A DNA stretch of 64,000 nt. It comes from Usitatibacter palustris. Its GTDB lineage: Bacteria; Pseudomonadota; Gammaproteobacteria; Burkholderiales; Usitatibacteraceae. Each line of letters opens with the position of its first letter. Positions within the stretch are counted from its first letter, which is position 1. Below, in pieces: positions 8,177 through 17,180 of the stretch. Position numbers and translations under genes: made by a program. Under the pieces are notes generated by a model. The model saw only the letters and a program-made list of their open reading frames with translations. It did no database searches and was not told the origin of the DNA. Location: assembly GCF_013003985.1 (NCBI RefSeq), contig NZ_CP053073.1, positions 3,038,001-3,102,000 of the forward strand, written 5' to 3'.

Positions 8177-8898
8177 AGCACTTCGGGGCGATGTTCGTCG
8201 TCGCACTGCTTGCGTTTCCCGTCCATGCCGACCCCTTCCAGGTGGAACGCGACAAGGCCCTCAAGCTTGGCCAGGAAGGGAAGTTCAAGCCCTACGAGAA
8301 AGCCATCCACGCGCTCGCAAGGAAAGGCGACCCGGTCTCGCAAATGGCGATGGCCAAGATCGCTCGCGACCGGGGGAATTTCGCGGAGGCGGAGCAATGG
8401 CTCCTGCCGCTGGCCAAAAAAGGGGACGCCTCGGCCCAATTCCACCTGGGCGCCCTCTACGCGTTCTCGATGAGCCGTGACGCGGAGGGACGCCGGTGGC
8501 TCGAGAAATCCGCGGCCAATGGCAGCAAGCGCGCCCGGTACGTGCTCGATCACTGGGACAAGCCTTCGTCCCTCGACCTCGGGCCCGAAGCGGTCGCCGG
8601 CCAGATCCCCACGGCCCGGATGGTCGACGCGACCTGGGGGCAGATGAAGTACTCGATGGGTTCGATCGAGGGCCTCGCGGCCTGCTACCGGGTCGAGGCC
8701 AAGGACATCGACAAGGATTTCGCGGCCGCCCGAGACGGTTGCAGGGCCGGCGCGCTGGAGGAGTACGGACCGTCGTTTCCGGAAGCCAAGGCAAACGAAG
8801 TGCGCAGGGTGGTCCTGGCCTGCTTTCGAACCGAAATGATGGAAATCCGTGGGATCACGGCCAAGGAACTGGTCGCCTGCACCCGAAAGACCCGCTAG
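8173..8898 (+). CDS. Secreted Sel1-like/TPR repeat protein of unknown role
   Basis: A 241-residue protein with a signal peptide (MKHFGAMFVVALLAFPVHA, cleavage after residue 19), so periplasmic. Residues about 45-130 contain two to three Sel1-like helical repeats (DPVSQMAMAKIARDRGNFAEAEQWLLPLAKKG, then DASAQFHLGALYAF...), which normally mediate protein contacts. The C-terminal 100 residues contain several cysteines (ACYR, GCRAG, ACFR, ACTR) and match nothing I recognise. I chose the ATG at 8173, overlapping the gluQ stop, because it gives a clean signal peptide; a longer in-frame start at 8122 would put 17 extra residues ahead of it. Function unknown. Confidence 0.8.
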   Translation: MKHFGAMFVVALLAFPVHADPFQVERDKALKLGQEGKFKPYEKAIHALARKGDPVSQMAMAKIARDRGNFAEAEQWLLPLAKKGDASAQFHLGALYAFSMSRDAEGRRWLEKSAANGSKRARYVLDHWDKPSSLDLGPEAVAGQIPTARMVDATWGQMKYSMGSIEGLAACYRVEAKDIDKDFAAARDGCRAGALEEYGPSFPEAKANEVRRVVLACFRTEMMEIRGITAKELVACTRKTR

Positions 8899-8982
8899 GC
8901 GGGCGCTTGCTGCAGCCTGGGCGCCGTCCGCCCGAAGTCACACTCGTCACATCCGGCAACGAGATCGATACATACCGCAGCG

Positions 8983-8988
8983 TATAAT
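8983..8988 (+). promoter_or_regulatory. Possible -10 element upstream of the RND efflux operon
   Basis: A perfect TATAAT sits in the 186-bp gap before the efflux operon, about 117 bp upstream of the preferred adaptor start. No good -35 hexamer is seen 16-18 bp before it. A short hairpin GGCAC-TTTTTTC-GTGCC follows at 8991-9007. The rest of the gap shows nothing I can name. Confidence 0.35.
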
Positions 8989-9084
8989 TCGGCACTTTTT
9001 TCGTGCCTCGAGCCAATCCGTTCGAGCATGTCCCGGCATCCAAGTTGGACATGAGCGCCTCCCGGCCCGGGAGCCGCGCAAACG

Positions 9085-10266
9085 ATGCCCGAGAGCCCTA
9101 TGACCATGAAGAAAAAGATCGTCATCGCTACCGTCGCCATCCTCGCGATCGCCGGCACCGCCTTTGGCATCACCGCCATGCAAGGCGGAGGCGGCAAGGA
9201 CAAGAAGGACGCCAAGAAGGACCAGAAGGTCACCCTCGAATTCACCCCGGCCGACGTGGCCGTCGTCGAGGTGCGCGAGCTCACTCGCTCGATCGCCTTC
9301 TCCGGCTCGCTTTCGCCCGTCGTGCAGACCACGGTGAAGGCCAAGGTCGCGGGCGACATCAATAAGGTGTTCGTCCGCGAAGGCGAGACGGTCGCGCAGG
9401 GCCAGCCCCTCGCGCAGATCGACACGGCCGATCACCAGGCCCGTCTCGACTCCGCTGCCGCCCTGCATGCCGAATCGAAGGCGAAGCTCTCGATCGCCGA
9501 GAAGAACCGCGAGAACAACCAGGCCCTGCTCAAGCAGAAGTTCATTTCGCAGAACGCCTACGACACGACGAACAGCACGTACGAAGGCGCGGCCGCGTCC
9601 GTGCGCTCGGCCGAGGCGCAGCTTCGAATCGCCCAGCGGGCGATGGATGACGCGGCAGTGCGCGCGCCCTTCGCCGGGATCGTCTCCAAGAAGATCGTGA
9701 ACCCGGGTGAAAAGGTCGCCATCGACAGCCCGCTGTTCGGCCTCGTCGACCTGGGCCGCATGGAAATCGAAGCGCCCGCACCCGCCTCCGAAATCCCCTC
9801 GGTGAAGCCCGGGCAGGCCGTGACGTTCCGCGTCGACGGCTTCGATCGCACCTTCGAAGGCCGCGTCGAGCGCATCAACCCGACGACGGAAGCGAATTCG
9901 CGCGCGATCATGCTCTACATCTCGGTCGCCAACCGCGACGGCGCCCTGAAGGGCGGCATGTTCGCCAAGGGGCAGATCGTCCTCGACAAGACACAACCCG
10001 CGGCGCTGATTCCCGCCACCGCGGTCCGTGATGAAGCAGGCCAGTCGTACGTGTTCACGATCGAGGACGGCAAGATCGTGAAGCGCGCCGTGAAGGTCGG
10101 CGCCACGGAGACGCAGCAGGGCCTCATCGAAGTGAAGAGCGGCCTCGAGCGCGGCCAGAACGTGGTGAGCGCGCGGGTGAGCGGCCTGAAGGATGGGCAG
10201 CCGGCGATCATGAAGCCCGCGATGGCCAAGCCGTCCGAGAACGCCAAGACGCCGAAAGCCGGCTAA
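9085..10266 (+). CDS. RND efflux periplasmic adaptor (membrane fusion) subunit
   Basis: Links the inner-membrane RND pump to an outer-membrane channel. An uncleaved or cleaved membrane anchor (KKKIVIATVAILAIAGTAFGITA) is followed by the barrel-sandwich half LSPVVQTTVKAKVAGDINKVFVREGE, a coiled-coil hairpin (about residues 115-190, DSAAALHAESKAKLSIAEKNRENN...), the second lipoyl half VRAPFAGIVSKKIVNPGEKV, a beta-barrel, and the membrane-proximal domain ending in a Lys-rich tail. The frame opens at 9085, but the ATG at 9100 (MTMKKK...), preceded by CGAGAG, is the more likely start. The RND pump follows after 11 bp. No outer-membrane factor gene is adjacent, so a shared TolC-like partner is likely. 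Substrate unknown. Confidence 0.93.
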   Translation: MPESPMTMKKKIVIATVAILAIAGTAFGITAMQGGGGKDKKDAKKDQKVTLEFTPADVAVVEVRELTRSIAFSGSLSPVVQTTVKAKVAGDINKVFVREGETVAQGQPLAQIDTADHQARLDSAAALHAESKAKLSIAEKNRENNQALLKQKFISQNAYDTTNSTYEGAAASVRSAEAQLRIAQRAMDDAAVRAPFAGIVSKKIVNPGEKVAIDSPLFGLVDLGRMEIEAPAPASEIPSVKPGQAVTFRVDGFDRTFEGRVERINPTTEANSRAIMLYISVANRDGALKGGMFAKGQIVLDKTQPAALIPATAVRDEAGQSYVFTIEDGKIVKRAVKVGATETQQGLIEVKSGLERGQNVVSARVSGLKDGQPAIMKPAMAKPSENAKTPKAG

Positions 10267-10277
10267 GGGAGCGCCCC

Positions 10278-13200
10278 ATGTTCATCACGCGCGTTTCGAT
10301 CAACAACCCGGTCTTCGCCACCATGATGATGGTGGCGTTGTGCGTCCTCGGGATCTTCTCGTACAACCGGCTGCGCGTGGAGCGCATGCCCGACTTCAAC
10401 AACCCGAACGTCTACATCTCGGTCGCCTATCCCGGCGCCGCGCCCGAAGCGATCGAGAACGACATCACCAAGCCGATCGAGGAAGCGATCAACTCCGTCA
10501 ACGGCGTGAAGATGATCCGCTCGAACACGCTCGAAGGCCGCGCCGAGACCTACGTCGAGTTCCGGCTCGACGCCGACATGGCGCGCTCGATCCAGGACGT
10601 GCGCGACAAGATCGCGGCGATCCGCCCGGGCTTCCCGCGCGACGCGAAGGAGCCGCTCGTCGTTCGCAGCGACTCCGAGAATTCGTCGCCCGTGATGTGG
10701 CTCGCGGTCACCTCGCCCACGCGCAGCCTGCGGGAGCTCTCCACGCTCACCGACCAGGTCATCGTGAAGCGCCTGCAGAACGTGGCGGGCGTGGGCCAGA
10801 TCGATTCCGGTGGCGGCGTCACGCGCCAGGTGCAGATCCAGCTCAAACCCTCGCAGATGCATTCGCAAGGCGTGGGCGTGGACGAGATCATGGGTGCGAT
10901 CCGCGCCGCCAACATGGATGTTCCCGCCGGACGCGTCGAGAACGGCCCGACCGAGCAGCTCGTGCGCGTCGAAGGCAAGATCAAGAATCCCGCGGGATTC
11001 GGACGGATCATCGTCGCGCGCCGCGCCAATGGCCCGGTCTACCTCGAGCAGGTCGCCGACATCGTCGATGGCGAGCGCGAAGCGAGCTCGCTTTCGCGGC
11101 TCAACGGCACGCCCGCGATCACGATCGACGTGCTGAAGGTCCAGGACGCGAACATCGTCGAGGTGGGCAACGGCGTCAAGAAGGCCCTCGAGGATCTCAA
11201 GAAGGTGCTGCCGCCCGACGTGAAGATCCAGATCACGGGTGCCAGCGTCGACTGGATCGAGAAGGCGTTGAGCGGCATGAAGACGACGATCCTCGAGGGC
11301 GCGCTCCTCACGATCTTCATCGTGTTCCTGTTCCTGCACTCCTGGCGCAGCACGATCATCACCGGCCTCACGCTGCCCATCGCCGTGATCGCGACGTTCG
11401 TGGCCGTGTACGTGTTCGGCTTCACGCTGAACTTCCTCACGCTGATGGCGCTGTCGCTGTGCATCGGCCTGCTGATCGATGATGCGATCGTGGTGCGAGA
11501 GAACATCGTGCGCCACCTCGCCATGGGCAAGGATCACTACCGTGCCGCGAAGGAAGGCACCGAGGAAATCGGGCTCGCCGTCATGGCGACCACGTTCGCG
11601 ATCGTCGCGGTGTTCATCCCGGTGGCGTTCATGTCGGGCTTCATCGGCAAGATCTTCTTCCAGTTCGGCATCACCGTCGCCGTGGCGGTCCTCGTGTCGC
11701 TCTTCGTGAGCTTCACGCTCGACCCGATGCTCTCGGCGATCTGGCACGACCCGCCGGGCAACCGCTTCAAGCGGCTCCCGTGGCTCGCGAAGGTCATGGA
11801 CAAGGTCGAGGCGGGCATCGAGTGGGCGCACCACCGCTATGGCGTGCTGCTCGAGTGGTCGCTCCTCAACCGCCTGAAGGTCCTCGCGACCGCGCTCGTG
11901 ATCTTCATCTCCAGCTTCTTCGTCCTGCCCCTGATCGGCACGGAGTTCGTGCCGGAGACCGACGAGGGCTTCGTCTCCTTCCGCCTCACGACACCCGTGG
12001 GCTCGAGCCTCGAGTACACCGACGCGAAGACGCGCCAGGTCGAGGAGATCGTCCGCACCTTCCCCGAGGTCGAATTCATGACCGCGCGCGTCGGCGCGTG
12101 GGAAGGCCGCAACTCCGCGCGCGTCAATGTGCAGCTCGTCGATCGCCACAAGGTGAAGCGGCCGAGCCAGAAGGATTTCGAGACCAAGGCGCGCAAGAAG
12201 ATCCAGACGATCCCGGGCATCGAGCTCTCGGTCGGCTGGAACCGCCCGATCTGGATCAACATCCTCGGCAACAACAACGAAGCCCTGCAGAACCTCTCGG
12301 ACGAGCTGCTCGAGAAGATCGCGAAGATTCCGGGCATCGTCGATCTCGAGTCGAGCCTCAAGGCGAGCAACCCGGCGATCACGATGAAGGTGAACAACGA
12401 GCTCGCGAGCGACCTCGGCCTCACCGTGCAACAGATCGGCAATGCGGTGCGTCCGTTCGTCGCCGGCGATGTCGTCAGCTACTGGCTGGCACCCGACGGG
12501 CAGAACTACGAAGTCAACGTGCAGCTGCCGCGTGATGGCCGGCGCATCGCGTCCGACCTCGGCGACCTGCGCGTCGTCTCCAGCAAGCCCGCCGCCGACG
12601 GCTCGCCGGTGCTGATCCCGCTTCGCCAGGTTGTCGACTTCCAGAATTCCACGAGCCCGCAGATCATCAAGCGCCAGGAGCTGCAGCGGCGCGTGGGCAT
12701 CTACGCGAACGTGGAAGGTCGCCCCTCGGGCACCGTGGGCGATGAGGTGAAGGCGCTCCTGAAGACGATCGAGCTTCCGCCCGGCACCCGCTTCGACGTC
12801 GCGGGCCAGCAGCAGGAGATGCAGGAGTCGTTCCAGGCCGCGGTGGCGGCACTGGGCATGGCGGTGATCTTCATCTACATCATCCTCGCCTCGCAATTCG
12901 GCAGCTTCCTGCAGCCGGTGGCGATCATGGCCTCGCTCCCGTTCACGCTGATCGGCGTGTTCCTCGCGCTGCTGCTGACGGGAACCACGCTCAATGTGTT
13001 CTCGGTGATCGGCATCATCATGCTGATGGGCCTCGTCACGAAGAACGCGATCCTGCTCGTGGACTTCACGAACCAGGGCATGAAGGCGGGCAAGTCGCGC
13101 CACGACGCGATCCTCGAAGCGGGCCAGGTGCGCCTGCGGCCGATCCTGATGACGACGGCGGCGATGGTCTTCGGCATGTTGCCGATGGCGATCGGCTCGT

Positions 13201-13391
13201 CGGACGGCGGCGAGCAGAACGCGCCGATGGGCCGCGCGGTGATCGGCGGCATCATCACCTCGACGCTGCTGACACTTGTCGTGGTGCCGGTGATCTTCAC
13301 CTACCTCGACTCGTTCGGGCGCTGGGTCAGCGCACGCCTCACGCGCTCGCGTCCTACACACGCGGCGGTGCCCCAGGAAGGTGACGACTAA
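10278..13391 (+). CDS. RND efflux inner-membrane transporter (HAE1-like)
   Basis: A 1037-residue proton-driven exporter of the AcrB/MexB class. It opens with MFITRVSINNPVFATMMMVALCVLG, the standard TM1, followed by the large periplasmic porter loop, TM2-6, a second periplasmic loop and TM7-12. The proton-relay acidic pair is present in TM4 (GLLIDDAIVVRENI, near residues 400-413), and the second half has the expected IMLMGLVTKNAILLVDFTNQ helix. GGGAGC precedes the ATG. It is the second gene of a two-gene pump operon with the adaptor. A hairpin 5 bp beyond the stop (13396-13430) may end transcription. Drug specificity cannot be deduced. Confidence 0.97.
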   Translation: MFITRVSINNPVFATMMMVALCVLGIFSYNRLRVERMPDFNNPNVYISVAYPGAAPEAIENDITKPIEEAINSVNGVKMIRSNTLEGRAETYVEFRLDADMARSIQDVRDKIAAIRPGFPRDAKEPLVVRSDSENSSPVMWLAVTSPTRSLRELSTLTDQVIVKRLQNVAGVGQIDSGGGVTRQVQIQLKPSQMHSQGVGVDEIMGAIRAANMDVPAGRVENGPTEQLVRVEGKIKNPAGFGRIIVARRANGPVYLEQVADIVDGEREASSLSRLNGTPAITIDVLKVQDANIVEVGNGVKKALEDLKKVLPPDVKIQITGASVDWIEKALSGMKTTILEGALLTIFIVFLFLHSWRSTIITGLTLPIAVIATFVAVYVFGFTLNFLTLMALSLCIGLLIDDAIVVRENIVRHLAMGKDHYRAAKEGTEEIGLAVMATTFAIVAVFIPVAFMSGFIGKIFFQFGITVAVAVLVSLFVSFTLDPMLSAIWHDPPGNRFKRLPWLAKVMDKVEAGIEWAHHRYGVLLEWSLLNRLKVLATALVIFISSFFVLPLIGTEFVPETDEGFVSFRLTTPVGSSLEYTDAKTRQVEEIVRTFPEVEFMTARVGAWEGRNSARVNVQLVDRHKVKRPSQKDFETKARKKIQTIPGIELSVGWNRPIWINILGNNNEALQNLSDELLEKIAKIPGIVDLESSLKASNPAITMKVNNELASDLGLTVQQIGNAVRPFVAGDVVSYWLAPDGQNYEVNVQLPRDGRRIASDLGDLRVVSSKPAADGSPVLIPLRQVVDFQNSTSPQIIKRQELQRRVGIYANVEGRPSGTVGDEVKALLKTIELPPGTRFDVAGQQQEMQESFQAAVAALGMAVIFIYIILASQFGSFLQPVAIMASLPFTLIGVFLALLLTGTTLNVFSVIGIIMLMGLVTKNAILLVDFTNQGMKAGKSRHDAILEAGQVRLRPILMTTAAMVFGMLPMAIGSSDGGEQNAPMGRAVIGGIITSTLLTLVVVPVIFTYLDSFGRWVSARLTRSRPTHAAVPQEGDD

Positions 13392-13395
13392 TACC

Positions 13396-13430
13396 ACTTT
13401 GCCGGTGGGGCCGGCCTCCATCGGCAAAGT
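13396..13430 (+). terminator. Candidate terminator hairpin after the RND operon
   Basis: ACTTTGCCG (13396-13404) pairs with CGGCAAAGT (13422-13430), enclosing a GC-rich loop with its own GGCCGGCC palindrome. There is no clear U-tract after it, so it is a weak or factor-assisted terminator at best. The rest of the 177-bp gap to 13568 holds a second short palindrome (GCGGCCATTCCGGCCGC near 13458) and no gene. Confidence 0.5.
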
Positions 13431-13568
13431 TTGTAACAGTCGATCAATTCTTGCTCGCGGCCATTCCGGCCGCGGCTTCCTTGGTGCTACGATCCCCTTC
13501 GCCATGGCGCCGATGGTCGTTCTCGGGTCCGCCTAGCCTAAGAAGCAACCACAAAAAAAGGCTTTCCG

Positions 13569-14513
13569 ATGAATCCCAGGGACGCAACGCTGCAAGGCGT
13601 GATGAGTCACGTCGCCCTATTGGATGGCATCTACAACGAGATGCGTTCGGGTTCGGTCGAGCTCGGCCTCGATCGCCTGCGCGCGACCCTCGCCGACGCC
13701 CGCCGGCGCGCATCCCCCGAGGAATGGAGCGCACTGATCCAAGGCGCGCGGGCACACCCGCTGCGTGAAGTGCTGCACCAGGATCCGTTCATGCAGCGCT
13801 GCTACGCCAGGCCGCGCGGCTATCCGGGAGATCCCAGCGCGCTCGACTTCGTGCTGCGCGCGCGGACCGTTTCATCGTTGCCGCGCGACCGCGTCGGCCA
13901 GATCCACGTGTTGATGACCACCGGCCCGCTCGCGAACGCGCTGCGCTTCCGGCGCGATTGCCTCGCGCGCACCGTCGATGACATCGCGAAGAATTCCGCA
14001 CGCCCCCTGCAGGTGCTCGCCGCGGGTGCGGGCCACCTGCGCGAGATCGAGCGCATGCGCTCGGTCGTCGAGGGCCGCATCGCGCGGCTCGTCGCCTACG
14101 AGTCCGATGACGCGTGCCTCGATACGATTCGCCGCGACTACGCGCACCTGCCGGTGCTCGCGCGCCAGGGCACGGTGCAGCAGCTCGTCGAACAGCCGCT
14201 GTTCGAGGACATGGATATCGCGTATTGCGCGGGACTGCTCGAAACGCTCGGACAGGCGCAGGCTGCCGGGCTCGTGCGCGCGCTGTTCCGCACGCTGCGT
14301 CCGGGCGGCACGCTGCTGCTCGCGAACTTCCTCAGGACCCTGCCCGACCTCGGCCTGCTCGAGACCTTCATGGACTGGCGCATGGTCGTGCGCACGGAAG
14401 GCGAGCTCTTCGACCTCGTGAAGCCGCTGGCCGAAGATTCGACCGCGGCCTGGACCTACAACGCCGATCCCGACTCGACGATCGGGATCCTCAGGCTCAC
14501 GCGGCGCGGCTAG
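13569..14513 (+). CDS. Class I SAM-dependent methyltransferase-like protein (PhcB-like architecture)
   Basis: A 314-residue soluble protein. The N-terminal helical region ends in HPLREVLHQDPFMQRCYARPRGYPGD (residues about 58-83); the RPRGYxGD motif recurs in a family of methyltransferases that includes extracellular-factor (3-hydroxy fatty acid methyl ester) synthases. A Rossmann methyltransferase core follows, with a degenerate SAM loop VLAAGAGHLREIE (near 140) and a LRPGGTLLLANFL strand (near 240). The glycine-rich loop is atypical (AAGAGH, not E/DxGxGxG), so activity is uncertain. It stands alone after the efflux operon and shares a CTAG stop overlap with the convergent gamma-glutamyltransferase. 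A signalling-lipid role is a guess from the motif only. Confidence 0.7.
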   Translation: MNPRDATLQGVMSHVALLDGIYNEMRSGSVELGLDRLRATLADARRRASPEEWSALIQGARAHPLREVLHQDPFMQRCYARPRGYPGDPSALDFVLRARTVSSLPRDRVGQIHVLMTTGPLANALRFRRDCLARTVDDIAKNSARPLQVLAAGAGHLREIERMRSVVEGRIARLVAYESDDACLDTIRRDYAHLPVLARQGTVQQLVEQPLFEDMDIAYCAGLLETLGQAQAAGLVRALFRTLRPGGTLLLANFLRTLPDLGLLETFMDWRMVVRTEGELFDLVKPLAEDSTAAWTYNADPDSTIGILRLTRRG

Positions 14514-16099
14514 TAGCCGATCGCGCAACCATCCTTGCGGTGGTCGGAGGCGGCGACATAGCCGTCCTCGTGGCGGTGAATGAGCTGCGCACCGCCGAAG
14601 CCGAACATCGGCGCATCCGCCGAAACGATGCGATGGCCGCGCCGTGCGAGCTCTTCGCGCACCAGCGGCTTCACGCCATCCTCGATGCTCACCGTGCAAT
14701 CGGGGTTCACGATCCAGCGCGCGCCATCCGAGCACGCTTGCGGATTCTGCTTGTAGTCGACGAGGCGCAGGATCATCTGCAGGTGGCCCTGCGGCTGCAT
14801 TGCGCCGCCCATGACGCCGAAGGCCATCACCGGCTGGCCGTCACGCGTGAGGAAACCCGGGATGATCGTCTGGTACGGGCGCTTGCGCGGACCCACGAGA
14901 TTCGGATGCCCGGGCTTGAGGTTGAAGCCCGCGCCGCGATTCTGCATGCTGATGCCGGTTCCGGGCACCACGACGCCCGAGCCGAAGCCCATGTAGTTCG
15001 ACTGGATGAACGACACCATCATCCCGCGCTCGTCGGCCGTCGTGAGATACACGGTGCCGCCCGCCTTGGGAATTCCCGACACGGGATCGTGCGCGCGCTT
15101 CATGTCGATCAGCTTCGCGCGCTGCGCGAGGTAACCGCGGTCGAGCAGCTCCGCGGCCTTCACCTGCATGGTCGCGGGATCGGCGAGATGCCGCCAGATG
15201 TCGGCGAACGCGAGTTTCATCGCCTCGATCTGCACGTGCAGGCTGTCGGCGCTGTCGCATTCGAGCGCGGCCATGTCGAAGTTCTCGAGGATGCCCAACG
15301 CGATCAACGCGGCGATGCCCTGCCCGTTGGGCGGCATCTCGTGCAGCCGGTAGCCGCGATAGTCGACGTGGATCGGCTCGTCCCACGTGCATTCATGCGC
15401 CGCGAGGTCTTCGGCCGACATGGCGCCGCCTTCGGACGCGCTCGCGAGCGCGATGCGTTCGGCGAGCGCGCCGCGGTAGAAGCTTTCGCCCTTGGTGGTG
15501 GCGATCTCCTCGAGCGTCTCGGCCATTTGCGGACAGTAGAACCGTTCACCCGGATACGGCGCGCGGTCCTTGGGCAGGAACGTCCAGGAAAATTCCGAGA
15601 AGCCCTTGAGGTTCTCCGCCTGGCGCGCCCACGACACCGCCGTGATCGGCGAGACCATGTAGCTCTCGCGCGCGTAGCGAATCGCGGCTTCGAAGAGTTG
15701 CTCGAACGGAAGCTTGCCGTAGCGCTGCGAAAGCGAGACCCACGCGGACACGCAGCCGGGAACCGTCACCGCATCCCAGCCGAGCGTGGGCATGGCGGCG
15801 TGAGCCTGGAAACGCTCGGGCGTCCATCCGGCGGGCGAGCGGCCCGATGCGTTGAGGCCGACGAGCTTCTCGCCGTCCCAGAGAATGATGAACGCATCCG
15901 AACCGATGCCGTTCGACGTGGGTTCGACGACGGTCAACGTGATGGCCGCGGCGATCGCGGCATCAACCGCGTTGCCACCGCGATAAAGCGCCTGCAATCC
16001 TGCCTGCGCGGCGAGCGGCTGCGAAGTCGCCACCACGTTCTTCGCCAGAACGGGCATTCGCTGCGACGGATACGGAAAGTCCCAGGTGAAGCTGCTCAT
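14510..16099 (-). CDS. Gamma-glutamyltransferase family protein, cytoplasmic form
   Basis: A 529-residue Ntn-hydrolase of the GGT family, transferring or hydrolysing gamma-glutamyl groups. The family signatures NAVDAAIAAAITLTVVEPTSNGIG are near residues 43-66, and the candidate autoprocessing nucleophile is T349 in AGGTVYLTTADERG. The small-subunit region continues with SFIQSNYMGFGSG. No signal peptide precedes MSSFTWDFPYPSQR, unlike the second GGT at 40451, so this copy should be cytosolic. The Bug-type binding protein lies 33 bp upstream on the same strand and may be co-transcribed. The substrate could be a gamma-glutamyl compound other than glutathione. Confidence 0.92.
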   Translation of the reverse strand: MSSFTWDFPYPSQRMPVLAKNVVATSQPLAAQAGLQALYRGGNAVDAAIAAAITLTVVEPTSNGIGSDAFIILWDGEKLVGLNASGRSPAGWTPERFQAHAAMPTLGWDAVTVPGCVSAWVSLSQRYGKLPFEQLFEAAIRYARESYMVSPITAVSWARQAENLKGFSEFSWTFLPKDRAPYPGERFYCPQMAETLEEIATTKGESFYRGALAERIALASASEGGAMSAEDLAAHECTWDEPIHVDYRGYRLHEMPPNGQGIAALIALGILENFDMAALECDSADSLHVQIEAMKLAFADIWRHLADPATMQVKAAELLDRGYLAQRAKLIDMKRAHDPVSGIPKAGGTVYLTTADERGMMVSFIQSNYMGFGSGVVVPGTGISMQNRGAGFNLKPGHPNLVGPRKRPYQTIIPGFLTRDGQPVMAFGVMGGAMQPQGHLQMILRLVDYKQNPQACSDGARWIVNPDCTVSIEDGVKPLVREELARRGHRIVSADAPMFGFGGAQLIHRHEDGYVAASDHRKDGCAIGY

Positions 16100-16132
16100 G
16101 ACATCAGATCCTTCGTAGGCTCAGGATCAAGG

Positions 16133-17092
16133 CTATTCAGCCTTGACGTTGGCGTCGCGAATCACCTTCGACCACTTCGCCGACTCGCTCGCCATCACCT
16201 TCGCGAATTCTTCGGAGGTGCCGCCGGTGATCTCGAAGCCCAGCTGGTGGAAGCGTTCCTTGATCGCGGGATCGGACAGGATCTTGTTCATCTCGGTGTT
16301 GATGCGGTCGGTGATCGCCTTGGGCGTGCCGGCCGGCGCGTAGATGCCGAAGTAGTTCCAGCTGTCGAAGCCCTTGAGGCCCGACTCGCTGATCGTCGGG
16401 ATGGCGGGTACCACCGTGGAGCGCGTAAGCGACGAGATGCCCAGCGCGTTGAGGCGCCCCGAGTCGAGGTGCGGCTTCGAGGTCATCACGTTGTCGAACA
16501 GGATCGCGACGTTGCCCTGCACGAGATCGGGGATCGAGAGCTGCGTGCCCTTGTACGGAACGTGCGTGAGCTTGATGCCCGCCTGCGCGGCGAACATCTC
16601 GGAGGTGAGGTGCGCCACGCTGCCGATGCCGGAGGTCGAGTAGTTGTACTTGCCCGGCTCCTTCTTCGCGAGCGCGATGAATTCCTCGACGGTCTTCGCC
16701 GGAACCTTCGGCGAGATGAGCATGATGTTGGTCGCGTAGCCCACGTAGATCACCGGCACGAAGTCCTTCACCGGGTCGTACGGAAGCTTCTGCAGGTACG
16801 GGCCCACCGAATGCGTGCTGCCCGTGGCCATGAGCAGGTTGTAGCCATCGTTCGGGCTCTTCGCCGCGAGGTCGGTGCCGATCGCCCCGCCCGCACCCGG
16901 TTTGTTGTCCACGACGACCGGCTGCCCCAGCGCGGTGCCGAGTTTGTCGGCGAGCGAGCGCGTGAGCACGTCGGTGGGGCCGCCCGCGGGAAACGGCACG
17001 ATCATCTTGATGGGCTTGCTGGGCCACCCCTGCGCCGCAGCGGAGGAGGAGAAAAGCGCCAGGGCCAGGGCCGGCAGCAGCGATCGCAGCAT
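16133..17092 (-). CDS. Bug/TctC family periplasmic substrate-binding protein
   Basis: A 319-residue periplasmic binding protein of the Bug family, which captures carboxylates for tripartite tricarboxylate transporters or as orphans. The signal peptide is MLRSLLPALALALFSSSAAA, then the signature WPSKPIKMIVPFPAGGPTDV and DNKPGAGGAIGTDLAAKSP that line the ligand pocket. No TctA/TctB genes are beside it, so it is an orphan copy, common in Burkholderiales-like genomes. It is upstream of the GGT-family gene in the same direction, which hints that its ligand might be processed by that enzyme (speculative). A divergent dehalogenase gene starts 88 bp away. Confidence 0.95.
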   Translation of the reverse strand: MLRSLLPALALALFSSSAAAQGWPSKPIKMIVPFPAGGPTDVLTRSLADKLGTALGQPVVVDNKPGAGGAIGTDLAAKSPNDGYNLLMATGSTHSVGPYLQKLPYDPVKDFVPVIYVGYATNIMLISPKVPAKTVEEFIALAKKEPGKYNYSTSGIGSVAHLTSEMFAAQAGIKLTHVPYKGTQLSIPDLVQGNVAILFDNVMTSKPHLDSGRLNALGISSLTRSTVVPAIPTISESGLKGFDSWNYFGIYAPAGTPKAITDRINTEMNKILSDPAIKERFHQLGFEITGGTSEEFAKVMASESAKWSKVIRDANVKAE

Positions 17093-17180
17093 GGGGGAGT
17101 GTCTCCGGAAGATTGCGTCCTAGCGTAACCTAGGCGGCGGCAAGCTGGAAGGTCGGCTCGAATATCATCGGATAACAATA

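Noticed and set aside
10263-13505. A 1080-codon open frame antisense to the RND transporter
   Set aside because: It is rich in Arg/His/Asp without hydrophobic core patterns, and the opposite strand encodes an unmistakable RND pump. Long antisense frames are expected at this GC content.
16133-17092. Assignment of the Bug protein as part of a complete tripartite transporter
   Set aside because: No TctA or TctB gene adjoins it; the complete set is at 26603-29680.
14114-17128. A 1004-codon plus-strand frame across the GGT and Bug genes
   Set aside because: Low-complexity Arg/His/Val translation with no family features; the minus strand carries two clear genes there.
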